DNA of 64,000 nucleotides from Chryseobacterium phosphatilyticum (GTDB taxonomy: Bacteria > Bacteroidota > Bacteroidia > Flavobacteriales > Weeksellaceae): positions 1 through 64,000 of the forward strand of contig NZ_PPED02000003.1 in the NCBI RefSeq assembly GCF_002899825.2, read 5' to 3'. The notes under the pieces were generated by a model. It worked only from the letters and a program-made list of their open reading frames with translations. It was not told the DNA's origin and searched no databases. The stretch's first letter is position 1. The number at the start of each line of letters is the position of its first letter. Both the position numbers and the translations under genes were made by a program. Shown here piece by piece: positions 56,138 through 64,000 of the stretch.

Positions 56138-57163
56138 ATGCGTAAAACATTATATATCATCGGATTAAGCACATTCGTTTTTTCATGTACTTCCCAGCAA
56201 AATGTAAAAAAAAATACATACAAACCGAAAACTCCCGTGGTACAGGGAAAACCGGTAGTTAAAACACAAACTCCGGAAGTTCCGAAACCAAAAGTTGTAT
56301 CGGATCATGGAGTAGACTTTTTTACTACTAATATAGCAGACCCAACAAAGAATGATAATACGGCGAGCTATGGTTCTATTGTATCTGCAAAACCTATAGG
56401 CTATAAAGTAGTGAAAACATATTTTCCTGCTATTGCACAAAATTTCAGACAGCGTTATTTAATATTGCATTATACAGCGCTTCCGGATGATAAGTCGATC
56501 ATGGTTCTTACCCAGCAGGCGGTCAGTGCCCACTATCTGGTAAATAATACCGGTGATAACGAAATTTATCAGCTTGTAGATGAAAACAAACGTTCTTATC
56601 ATGCAGGAGTAAGCTCATGGAGAAATGACAAAAACCTTAACGATACCTCTATTGGAATTGAAATTGTGAATGCAGGCTATTCTACAGATGCCAGTGGTAA
56701 AAGAATATTTGCATCTTTCAGTGATGAGCAGATAAGAAAAGTGGCTGCTTTGGCAAAGGATATTGTTACAAGATATCAGATTCCCGCAACCAATGTTCTT
56801 GCACACGCCGATATTGCCCCTACAAGAAAACAAGATCCGGGACCAATGTTCCCATGGAAAAAATTATATGACCAGTATCAACTGGGAATGTGGTATGATG
56901 AAACGGCAAAGCAAAATTATTTCGATCTTGCACAGACAGAGTTTCCTCTCAGATACAATGATGCTTCTTTTATCTTCCTTATCCAGACAGGACTGCAGAA
57001 ATTCGGATATGGAGTAGAACCTAGCGGAAAATGGGATGATGCAACCAAAAAGACTATTGAAGCTTTCCAATATCATTATCGTCCGCAGAATTATGACGGA
57101 ATTATGGATGCTGAAACATGGGCAATACTACAATCCTTAAATCAAAAATATCCGGTAAAATAA
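56138..57163 (+). CDS. N-acetylmuramoyl-L-alanine amidase, lipoprotein
   Basis: A 341-residue cell-wall hydrolase. Start 56138 gives a lipoprotein signal (MRKTLYIIGLSTFVFSC). The amidase_2 domain has zinc-ligand segments LILHYTAL and VLAHADIAPTRKQDPG, with SIGIEIVNAG between them. The C-terminal 70 residues form a peptidoglycan-binding domain (LQKFGYGVEPSG, TIEAFQYHYRP). It cleaves the bond between muramic acid and the stem peptide, for recycling or remodelling. Confidence 0.9.
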   Translation: MRKTLYIIGLSTFVFSCTSQQNVKKNTYKPKTPVVQGKPVVKTQTPEVPKPKVVSDHGVDFFTTNIADPTKNDNTASYGSIVSAKPIGYKVVKTYFPAIAQNFRQRYLILHYTALPDDKSIMVLTQQAVSAHYLVNNTGDNEIYQLVDENKRSYHAGVSSWRNDKNLNDTSIGIEIVNAGYSTDASGKRIFASFSDEQIRKVAALAKDIVTRYQIPATNVLAHADIAPTRKQDPGPMFPWKKLYDQYQLGMWYDETAKQNYFDLAQTEFPLRYNDASFIFLIQTGLQKFGYGVEPSGKWDDATKKTIEAFQYHYRPQNYDGIMDAETWAILQSLNQKYPVK

Positions 57164-57171
57164 ATTAAATT

Positions 57172-57195
57172 AAAACGCATCGTTAGATGCGTTTT
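57172..57195 (+). terminator. Terminator after the amidase gene
   Basis: AAAACGCATC (57172-57181) pairs with GATGCGTTTT (57186-57195), loop GTTA. Confidence 0.88.
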
Positions 57196-57234
57196 TGCTA
57201 ACTTTATGCCATCAAAAACAGTAAAATATCTGTA

Positions 57235-58635
57235 ATGGAAAATTTCAGAAAAGAAAGTGATCTATTGGGGGAGCTGAACGTTCCTATAGATGCTTATTAT
57301 GGCGTGCAGACACAAAGAGCTATCAACAACTTCAAAATTTCGGGACAGCTCTTGTCTTCATATCCGGATTTTATCAAAGGATTGGCTTTTGTAAAAAAGG
57401 CAGCCGCAAAAACTAACTATGAATTAGGGCTTCTCGATGAGAACCTTTATTTTAAAATAGCAGAAGCTTGTGACGATATCATCGGCGGAAAATATCATGA
57501 CCAGTTTCCGGTAGATATGATCCAGGGTGGAGCAGGGACTTCAATCAATATGAATGCGAATGAAGTAATTGCGAATGTTGTACTGGAAAAGCTTGGGAAA
57601 AATAAGGGAGAATATGAATTCTGTTCACCTAATGATCATATCAATCTTTCACAGTCAACCAACGATGCGTATCCTACTGCGATCAAGATGGGGTTATTGC
57701 AGATGAATATTGGTTTAGCAGAAAGACTTGAGAGTATTGTAGGAGCTTTCCGTGCTAAGGGAGTAGAATTTCAGGATGTTATAAAAATGGGACGTACCCA
57801 ACTTCAGGATGCTGTGCCTATGACATTAGGACAGGAGTTTGAAGCATATGCAGCTACTTTAGAGGAAGATATTTCTAAATTAAATAATAATGCAAGTCTT
57901 TTTGTAGAAGTGAATATGGGGGCCACTGCTATCGGAACGGGATTAAATGCTCCTGTAGGTTACGCAACACTTTGTGCTAAGAATTTAGCTCAGATTACAG
58001 GCTTCCCGATTATTTCTGCCCCGGATTTGGTAGAAGCTACCCCTGATACAGGATCTTATGTGATTTACTCTTCCGCAACGAAGCGTCTTGCAGTAAAATT
58101 ATCGAAAATCTGCAATGATCTGAGATTGCTTTCATCAGGACCAAGAGCAGGCCTTTTTGAAATTAACCTTCCTCCAATGCAGCCGGGATCTTCTATTATG
58201 CCGGGAAAAGTAAACCCTGTAATCCCGGAAGTGGTTAATCAGGTTTGTTTTAAAGTAATTGGAAATGATCTTACCGTAACTTTTGCTGCAGAAGCAGGAC
58301 AATTACAACTTAACGTAATGGAGCCGGTACTTTCTCATGCCATCATGGAAAATATCAACTTCCTTTGCAATGCACTGGATACCCTTCGTGATAAATGTGT
58401 GGTAGGAATTACTGCCAACAAAGAAGTTTGCCTCAATATGGTAAAACATAGCATTGGTATTGTAACAGCCCTTAACCCTTATATTGGGTACAAAAAATCT
58501 ACAGAGATTGCTAAAGAGGCCTTAGAGACAGGGAAGAGTGTTTACAATCTTGTTTTGGAAAAAGGAGTACTTTCCCAGGAAAAGCTGGATGAAATTCTTG
58601 ATCCGAAAAACATGCTGAAACCACATAACAAATAA
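57235..58635 (+). CDS. aspA: Aspartate ammonia-lyase
   Basis: A 466-residue cytoplasmic enzyme interconverting aspartate with fumarate and ammonia. It belongs to the fumarase/aspartase superfamily: SQSTNDAYPTA, KMGRTQLQDAVPMTLGQEF (partly quoted) and the signature GSSIMPGKVNPV. The length and the overall sequence favour AspA over class II fumarase. A weak TAACTTTA box (57199-57206) precedes it. Single-gene unit with a terminator behind. Confidence 0.93.
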   Translation: MENFRKESDLLGELNVPIDAYYGVQTQRAINNFKISGQLLSSYPDFIKGLAFVKKAAAKTNYELGLLDENLYFKIAEACDDIIGGKYHDQFPVDMIQGGAGTSINMNANEVIANVVLEKLGKNKGEYEFCSPNDHINLSQSTNDAYPTAIKMGLLQMNIGLAERLESIVGAFRAKGVEFQDVIKMGRTQLQDAVPMTLGQEFEAYAATLEEDISKLNNNASLFVEVNMGATAIGTGLNAPVGYATLCAKNLAQITGFPIISAPDLVEATPDTGSYVIYSSATKRLAVKLSKICNDLRLLSSGPRAGLFEINLPPMQPGSSIMPGKVNPVIPEVVNQVCFKVIGNDLTVTFAAEAGQLQLNVMEPVLSHAIMENINFLCNALDTLRDKCVVGITANKEVCLNMVKHSIGIVTALNPYIGYKKSTEIAKEALETGKSVYNLVLEKGVLSQEKLDEILDPKNMLKPHNK

Positions 58636-58644
58636 TTTAAAATA

Positions 58645-58684
58645 ATAAGTGGTTCATGATATGAGATTATCATGTACCACTTAT
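58645..58684 (+). terminator. Hairpin after aspA
   Basis: ATAAGTGGT and CATGAT (58645-58660) pair with ATCATG and ACCACTTAT (58669-58684) around one T:T mismatch; weak T-run follows. Confidence 0.7.
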
Positions 58685-58708
58685 CATCCATCATTTATAC
58701 CATAATTC

Positions 58709-59563
58709 GTGAGGTTTTTAATTATAATTCCTGCCCATAACGAAGAACAGAACCTCTCTTTCACTCTGGACTCTTTACTGCAACAGAACCACAAAGATTT
58801 TAAAGTGGTAGTTGTTAATGATGGTTCTGTAGATAAAACCCCTGAGGTTATCAGAAACTATACAGAGCGTGATTTTCGTTTCACAACTATTAATCTTCAA
58901 AAATCCGGACATCAACCCGGATCTAAGGTCGTTCATGCTTTTAAAAAAGGATTGCAAACTCAGGCTTTGGATGAATTTGATATCATTTGTAAGTTTGATG
59001 CTGATATCATCCTTCCGGAAAACTACCTTCAGACTGTGGCTGATGCTTTCGTCAATAATCCGACCTATGGACTTGTAGGAGGATTATTGTATATAGAAAA
59101 AGAAGGAAGCTGGATGTATGAAGGTAATTCCAATAAGCACCACGTCAGAGGTCCGATGAAAGCGTACCGTAAAGACTGTTTTGTACAGATGGGCGGCTTA
59201 AGAGAAACATTGGGATGGGATAATATAGATGCTATTCTTCTGGAGAATTTGGGTTGGAAAGAAGTCGTTATACCAGAACTCCATGTAAAACTCATTAAGG
59301 TGAAAGGAACTGATTATACCATTAGGGCGGCTGATTATTACGGAAGGTATTTTTATTTCTTGGGCTTAAACCGATTCCTTGCCTATATTGCCTCTTCAAA
59401 AGAAGCTATGAAAAGCAAATCTGTTTCATTTTTCTTCGATATTATAAAATCTTATGAACACTGCAGATCAAAGAAATTAGAACTGATGGTTACAAAAGAA
59501 GAACAAAAGGTAATAAATGACCAGCGTTGGAGAATGTTGAAGAAGAAATGGCTGAAGATGTAG
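58709..59563 (+). CDS. Glycosyltransferase family 2
   Basis: A 284-residue GT-A glycosyltransferase. PAHNEEQNL at the N-terminus, VVVNDGSVDKTPEV, then DxD-type FDADIILP for the metal-nucleotide sugar. Start is GTG 58709; no ATG lies near, and the hydrophobic strand RFLIIIPAHNE begins at once. It opens a surface-sugar region with a GT-B-like protein, a flippase and a methyltransferase nearby. Donor and acceptor sugars unknown. Confidence 0.86.
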   Translation: MRFLIIIPAHNEEQNLSFTLDSLLQQNHKDFKVVVVNDGSVDKTPEVIRNYTERDFRFTTINLQKSGHQPGSKVVHAFKKGLQTQALDEFDIICKFDADIILPENYLQTVADAFVNNPTYGLVGGLLYIEKEGSWMYEGNSNKHHVRGPMKAYRKDCFVQMGGLRETLGWDNIDAILLENLGWKEVVIPELHVKLIKVKGTDYTIRAADYYGRYFYFLGLNRFLAYIASSKEAMKSKSVSFFFDIIKSYEHCRSKKLELMVTKEEQKVINDQRWRMLKKKWLKM

Positions 59564-59668
59564 AAGAATAGATTGTTTTTACGTTGTTAATATTCATCAA
59601 TAGAGACAGATTTTAATCTGTTTAATAAAAAAAACTGGCTTTAGCCAAAACTTAACGTCCGATAATCA

Positions 59669-60712
59669 GTGAAAAAAATTGCCTACATAGAAATAGACAC
59701 TCATGCTGAAATAGCACAAGCCTTCATGGATATTATGGAAGACTCTCATGACTTTAAGGTAGACTACTATTTTTCAAAAAAGATTAAAGATCAGGTTCGC
59801 TCCAATGATAAGTCAGTAATCTTGTCAGACAGCTCAATGATTCTGGACCAGTTGAAAGATCAGAATTATGATCTGATTATTATAGGGACTGTTCATCGCT
59901 TTTTTAATGTTTTTTTAGCCATTACAAAAAAATACAATACTGCGATTGTTACTCATAATCTTAATTTTGCAAAGGCCTCGAAATGGGATCTGATGAAGAG
60001 TGTTTTTAAAGAAGATATTGTTTACAGGCTGAAGTTATGGTTGAAAGAAGGGTTATTCCATTCTTCCGGAGTATACCAGACAGCTGCCGCTCTTTTGGTT
60101 CTGGATGAAGCTTTGGTCTCAGGAAGATATCAGTTTCTGCCTTTATTTTATACAAAACAGGATGAAAAGGTTCCAAATAAGATATTGACCATTGTCATTC
60201 CGGGTGGTGTTTCACAGAAGAGAAGAGATTATAATTATATTTTTAAAACAATTCGGGCGCTAAAAGAAACTCAGGATTGCGAATTTGTATTTCTGGGAAA
60301 AGCAAAAGATCATGAATTAAGACAATTGAAGCATTTATCTGAAAAACTACCGGAAAACATTCATATCACTTATTTTTCCGAAAGAGTTTCTGCTGAAGAT
60401 TTTGAAAAATGGATGCAGAAAGCAGATGTTCTCTGGTGTCCTATTCAGCAGAAAACAGCTTTTTTTAATGTAAAGGAAACTTATGGTTTAACGAAAATGA
60501 CAGGAAATTTAGGAGATGCTATCATCTATGGTAAGTGGGCTGTTTTTCCTGCAAATTATCCTTCAAAACTGAACTTTATTATTCCTGAAAAAGAAGAGGT
60601 ATTTGAACAGTTTAAAAAGCTTAAAAATACAGACTTTGATTTTCATAAAGATTACAGTAAAAATAAAGTTTTGCAAACTTTAGAAAAAGCATTGAACAGT
60701 ATCATTAAATAA
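59669..60712 (+). CDS. Glycosyltransferase-like GT-B protein
   Basis: A 347-residue protein with two Rossmann-like halves: an N-terminal one with YDLIIIGTVHRFFNV and AIVTHNLNFAKAS, and a C-terminal one with LTIVIPGGVSQKRRDY, FVFLGKAKDHEL and ADVLWCPIQQ. The plan fits GT4-like glycosyltransferases, although the usual EPFG-type motif is weak or altered (KETYGLTK). Start is GTG 59669. The 105-nt gap before it carries the GGCTTTAGCCAAAACTTA repeat. Confidence 0.7.
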   Translation: MKKIAYIEIDTHAEIAQAFMDIMEDSHDFKVDYYFSKKIKDQVRSNDKSVILSDSSMILDQLKDQNYDLIIIGTVHRFFNVFLAITKKYNTAIVTHNLNFAKASKWDLMKSVFKEDIVYRLKLWLKEGLFHSSGVYQTAAALLVLDEALVSGRYQFLPLFYTKQDEKVPNKILTIVIPGGVSQKRRDYNYIFKTIRALKETQDCEFVFLGKAKDHELRQLKHLSEKLPENIHITYFSERVSAEDFEKWMQKADVLWCPIQQKTAFFNVKETYGLTKMTGNLGDAIIYGKWAVFPANYPSKLNFIIPEKEEVFEQFKKLKNTDFDFHKDYSKNKVLQTLEKALNSIIK

Positions 60713-60715
60713 TCA

Positions 60716-61408
60716 TTACAACGTTTTTACAACTCTTCTTTTTGCAATGGTATCAAATGCTTTTTTTGATATTCCACAAACAAGAAATACCCATAAAATT
60801 GCCTGAACATTATCTGTTATAAAAGTAACCAGAAATATAACAGAAAAAGTAATCGTTGTAAATAAGAGGTCATACTTGAATTTGTTCCTTTCCTGGATAT
60901 TCATTTCAAAAGAATATTCTTTGTGTTTTACTATTGCCAGCCAATAAAGGATATAGATGGTAAGTCCGGCGAGAATATGATTGAATAAAAAAAATCTGAA
61001 CGCCAGTATGACAACGTTTTTATTATCTACACTTTCAGCAAAAAAAGCCGTAGTAAAAGGAAAAAAGATTATTGGTAACATCATAATCATATTGGCTGTT
61101 ACTATTTGCCTGTTGTAATTATGAATGTGTTTAAACAGAAAATGATGCCGCATCCAGTAAGTTGTAATCAGGAAAAAACTTAATAAAAGAGCAAAAAGAT
61201 TATATTTCAGATCAATCAACTGTTCCCAGGCAGTGTCAAAGGTACTTTCTTTGGTCACATGAGGAATTTTAAATTCTATGATCAGAAGCGTAATGGCAAT
61301 AGCAAAAATAGCATCACTGAAAAATGCTAAACGTTCTACCTGAAATTCCTGTTTAGGATGCTTGTTAAGGCCTGTGTCATGTTGATTTTTATAAGCCATA
61401 TCATTCAC
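60716..61408 (-). CDS. TMEM175-family (DUF1211) membrane protein
   Basis: A 230-residue inner-membrane protein with about six helices. The signature FFSDAIFAIAITLLIIE at about residues 29-45 belongs to the TMEM175 family of K+ channels. Bacterial members have one such repeat and assemble as tetramers. It converges with the GT-B gene, 3 nt apart. The start is 61408 or 61399 (MAYKNQ); I give the longer form. Confidence 0.82.
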   Translation of the reverse strand: MNDMAYKNQHDTGLNKHPKQEFQVERLAFFSDAIFAIAITLLIIEFKIPHVTKESTFDTAWEQLIDLKYNLFALLLSFFLITTYWMRHHFLFKHIHNYNRQIVTANMIMMLPIIFFPFTTAFFAESVDNKNVVILAFRFFLFNHILAGLTIYILYWLAIVKHKEYSFEMNIQERNKFKYDLLFTTITFSVIFLVTFITDNVQAILWVFLVCGISKKAFDTIAKRRVVKTL

Positions 61409-61472
61409 GTTTCACATATACAATTAGCTCTGAGATAGTTGTATATAATTTTTACGAATGTAATGCTTTTTG

Positions 61473-62951
61473 TTATTTAAATTTAAAAATACTTTTAATA
61501 AATCTCACATTAAGATAATCTTCCAGAGGGAATATCTTTGTAAAGTAATTTCCGATGTAAATCAGTATCAAAACTACCGAAGGTTTGTAAACCAGATTGA
61601 TCAGATTGTTATCAAAATTTGGTAATACGATCGCAACAGTGATCGCTAAAGTGCAGATAATAGAAACAAAGATCATCTCAATACTCAAAGGAGAAACTTT
61701 AAAGACGATATAATTGAAAGTGATTTTGATAATATTGTAAATGGATAACGAAATTGCTGTAGATAAAGCAATTCCAATAAGTTTCAATTGGGTATTCTTG
61801 ATGAAATAATAGTTCAGACCAATGGTTAATCCTGCCAGTAAAAGCATCACCAGAATATTGAAACGGTAGTATTTTGAAAGGGATATAATATTCCCGTTAA
61901 ATCCGGTTGCCAGATCAATCAGGACAGCAGAACCCCAGATCCACACTACAGGTTCGTACTCTCTCAGCATAGTGCCGTTTTTGGGCATAAACTGGGTCAG
62001 ATAAGGAAACCCTACCATAATGCATGAGAATAAAACAGCACCAAGAAAATATAGGGATAAAGATGTTTTTTTGTGAAATCTGTCCAGTTCCACCATATCC
62101 CCGTCAGCAAGCGTTTTGTTGATGATAGGAGCAGAAATATTAAACAATCCCAACTGAGGAATAGAGATCAGTGAAATCAAGGCATACAATACAGAGTAGA
62201 TGCCCACCTCTTCCATACCCATGAATTCTCCAATCATAAAGCTGTTGATGGCGAGGTAATTCCCGAATGTTCCTAAGAATCCGAAAAAACTATAGTTGAA
62301 AAACTCCTTCCAGAAATTATTTTTTTTGAAATAATCCGTGTTGAAATCAAGCTGGATCTTTTCAAGCTTATTGGTATAATAAATATATCCGAAAAGCATT
62401 ATCGTAAATATTCCGAAGAAGAATGCGAATGAGATTTTTTGTGATAAAGCAAAATAGTAAAAGAGACAAAATGCTCCAAGGTTGGCTATTTTCGGAAACA
62501 GATTATCAAAAATATTCGAGACTACAATTCTTTTATAGTTGGAAGTGTATTTGTTGAAAATAGCACAAAATGAAAGGATTAATATCAATGGAAGAATCAT
62601 TTCTTTCATCTTCCATGCCTCTGAATACCTGAATTTCGGATAAAAATAAGGGAGCACAAAAAAAACAACCGTAAAGATGAGAAAGTTGATAAAAACAGTT
62701 AACAATGACAATGACAGCATATTCTGTTTCTTACCATCCCTTTCTACAGTGTGAAAAAATTTTACGTTAGAATAAGAAATTCCCAATACGACAAAAGGAA
62801 CCAGCATTTCAGCAGTAGGAAGGATATAGCGAAGTTTTCCATAAAATTCAAAATCATTCGGGAAGATGAATATTGCGGAAACTGTGCCCAGCAAAAAACC
62901 AATATAGCCGATAATGGAATATTTGAAGCCTTGTCTCGCTACTACACTCAT
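61473..62951 (-). CDS. Oligosaccharide flippase (Wzx/MATE-like)
   Basis: A 492-residue integral membrane protein with about 14 helices. The N-terminus RQGFKYSIIGYIGFLLGTVS is typical of polysaccharide export flippases. It moves lipid-linked sugars across the inner membrane. It follows the FkbM methyltransferase by 9 nt on the same strand, so the two form an operon for surface-polysaccharide assembly. Confidence 0.85.
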   Translation of the reverse strand: MSVVARQGFKYSIIGYIGFLLGTVSAIFIFPNDFEFYGKLRYILPTAEMLVPFVVLGISYSNVKFFHTVERDGKKQNMLSLSLLTVFINFLIFTVVFFVLPYFYPKFRYSEAWKMKEMILPLILILSFCAIFNKYTSNYKRIVVSNIFDNLFPKIANLGAFCLFYYFALSQKISFAFFFGIFTIMLFGYIYYTNKLEKIQLDFNTDYFKKNNFWKEFFNYSFFGFLGTFGNYLAINSFMIGEFMGMEEVGIYSVLYALISLISIPQLGLFNISAPIINKTLADGDMVELDRFHKKTSLSLYFLGAVLFSCIMVGFPYLTQFMPKNGTMLREYEPVVWIWGSAVLIDLATGFNGNIISLSKYYRFNILVMLLLAGLTIGLNYYFIKNTQLKLIGIALSTAISLSIYNIIKITFNYIVFKVSPLSIEMIFVSIICTLAITVAIVLPNFDNNLINLVYKPSVVLILIYIGNYFTKIFPLEDYLNVRFIKSIFKFK

Positions 62952-62960
62952 AAAGTTATT

Positions 62961-63755
62961 TTAAGGGTTTCTAGGTATAAAAATAATATTGTTGATGTAC
63001 TGAGTTTTATTTTTTTCGTCGTTTGTATTTTGTGAAATAATTTCCTCGGTAAGAGCTTCCAGGGTAAAGCTATCTCTGTTGAGATATTTAGCTTCATAAC
63101 CCCAGCTTTTTACTTCGGAGATCTCGTTCCATATAGGTGTTTGGTGGTGTCTTTGTTCCATTTCGACCATTAAGGTAGGCAGGAATTGCTTGATGGTTTC
63201 TTTGGCTCCGGAAAGCGTTTTAATTTCATTTCCTTCCACATCAATTTTAATGAAATCCAATCTGGTGAAATGTTCTAAAGCTGCCCAGTCATCCAGTTTA
63301 ATTACTTTTACCTGTTCGGTATAGCTTTTTTCTTCCCCTTTTTCCCGGTAAGCAGTATTTAATGTTCCTCGTGATGCAATTGTTTTTCCATTGATTACCG
63401 GAACTTTGAATTCCGCCATCATATTTTCGTCAGACAGGGCCAAAGGAAGTATTCTCATGCCCGGAAATAATCTTTTCAGGCGTAGGTTTAGCTTTTTATT
63501 AGGCTCAAATGCATATATATGCTCATGATCCAGCTTGTTTTCCAATTGATAAAGAAAAGTTCCTACATTCGCACCAATGTCCAGTATTACAGCATTTTTT
63601 GGAAGGTATTCTTTGATCCATACCAGTTCCGGTTCTACATTGCGTACCGAGAAATTATCCTTATTAAGATTATTTAAGTTTTTAAAATATCTTTTTTTAT
63701 AAAAATTCGGGCTTATATATTGTAGGTTTTCTGCAATTTTTTGGTATAAAGACAT
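62961..63755 (-). CDS. FkbM-family methyltransferase
   Basis: A 264-residue SAM-dependent methyltransferase. Motif I VILDIGANVGTFLYQLE, then YAFEPNKKLN, and LDFIKIDVEGNEIKTLSGA near the C-terminal half, all typical of FkbM enzymes, which O-methylate sugars or small molecules. Start 63755 (MSLYQKIAENLQ) is preferred over the TTG at 63779 because a TATCTTTG box (63777-63784, minus strand) lies before it. It heads the operon with the flippase and may modify the exported glycan. Confidence 0.87.
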   Translation of the reverse strand: MSLYQKIAENLQYISPNFYKKRYFKNLNNLNKDNFSVRNVEPELVWIKEYLPKNAVILDIGANVGTFLYQLENKLDHEHIYAFEPNKKLNLRLKRLFPGMRILPLALSDENMMAEFKVPVINGKTIASRGTLNTAYREKGEEKSYTEQVKVIKLDDWAALEHFTRLDFIKIDVEGNEIKTLSGAKETIKQFLPTLMVEMEQRHHQTPIWNEISEVKSWGYEAKYLNRDSFTLEALTEEIISQNTNDEKNKTQYINNIIFIPRNP

Positions 63756-63776
63756 CCTTGACTGTTTGACGAACAG

Positions 63777-63784
63777 CAAAGATA
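63777..63784 (-). promoter_or_regulatory. -7 box of the FkbM/flippase operon
   Basis: TATCTTTG on the minus strand, 21 nt before the ATG at 63755. The remaining 216 nt to the window end are AT-rich and show no gene. Confidence 0.6.
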
Positions 63785-64000
63785 AACAAAAATGTAAAAC
63801 TTATCTTAAAAAATGTTAAATATAATAGATTGAAAATCAATGTTTAATCTTTAACAGGTATTTCTCATAAAAATGAGTTTTAACAGATTGAGAGGTTGAG
63901 GATAAAGAAATTTCACCCTCTAAATTACTATTTTATAGAGTCATGGGAAGACAATTAATCACAAATTTTTGCGTCTAGTTATTACTTCCGAAAATCGGCA

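Overview
The window is chromosomal DNA of a Flavobacteriia member, most likely Chryseobacterium or a close Weeksellaceae relative. The case rests on low-GC coding sequence, promoters of the TAnnTTTG type rather than E. coli type, almost no Shine-Dalgarno sequences, T9SS sorting domains, SusC/SusD pairs, a KdpD split over two genes, and small secreted protein families familiar from Chryseobacterium. This is judged from protein and promoter style; no database was searched.

Layout: (1) 1-130, the 3' end of a 5S rRNA gene and its terminator. (2) 425-10778, a potassium-uptake locus: a sigma-54 activator-type response regulator, three tiny one-helix membrane ORFs (the last is KdpF), KdpA, KdpB, KdpC, an outer-membrane porin, a KdpD N-terminal half and a separate histidine kinase. 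(3) 11066-17668, two tandem paralogous T9SS-secreted leucine-rich surface proteins. (4) ligA. (5) 20321-30823, a phosphoester-scavenging region: Oar-like TonB receptor, glycerophosphodiesterase, SusC/SusD pair and calcineurin-like phosphoesterase. Both TonB promoters carry an 11-bp-period direct repeat resembling a Pho box. (6) 31046-34498, housekeeping and unlinked genes (SDR, prmA, SH3-like, MgtC-like). (7) 34558-37057, a TetR/MFS/isochorismatase-like operon with two identical-architecture palindromic operators. (8) 37903-40515 and 43529-45334, SDR and AraC pairs. (9) 40647-41066, two tandem tRNA-Pro/tRNA-Arg units. (10) 46821-52256, secreted proteins with a shared N-terminal module, including three tandem C1q-like paralogs behind two small HTH genes. 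(11) 52425-55020, SDR, heme-binding-like, AraC and a frameshifted membrane-protein gene. (12) 54987-56002, a tRNA Ser-Pro-Arg cluster followed by decaying modules of a GIY-YIG endonuclease joined to a tRNA 3' fragment and a terminator. (13) 56138-63755, amidase, aspartate ammonia-lyase, glycosyltransferases, a TMEM175-like protein, a flippase and an FkbM methyltransferase.

The most unusual structure is the GIY-YIG/tRNA-fragment array at 54987-55786. A small endonuclease gene ends inside a tRNA-like sequence and takes its stop codon from the altered anticodon arm. Two tRNA-like fragments are broken at the same D-loop point, and terminator hairpins separate the modules. It looks like a mobile element that inserts next to tRNA genes and leaves tRNA 3' ends behind. 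Other strong observations are the TTTGACA-N13-TGTCAAA operator pair, the candidate Pho boxes, and the coupled micro-ORFs in front of kdpA.
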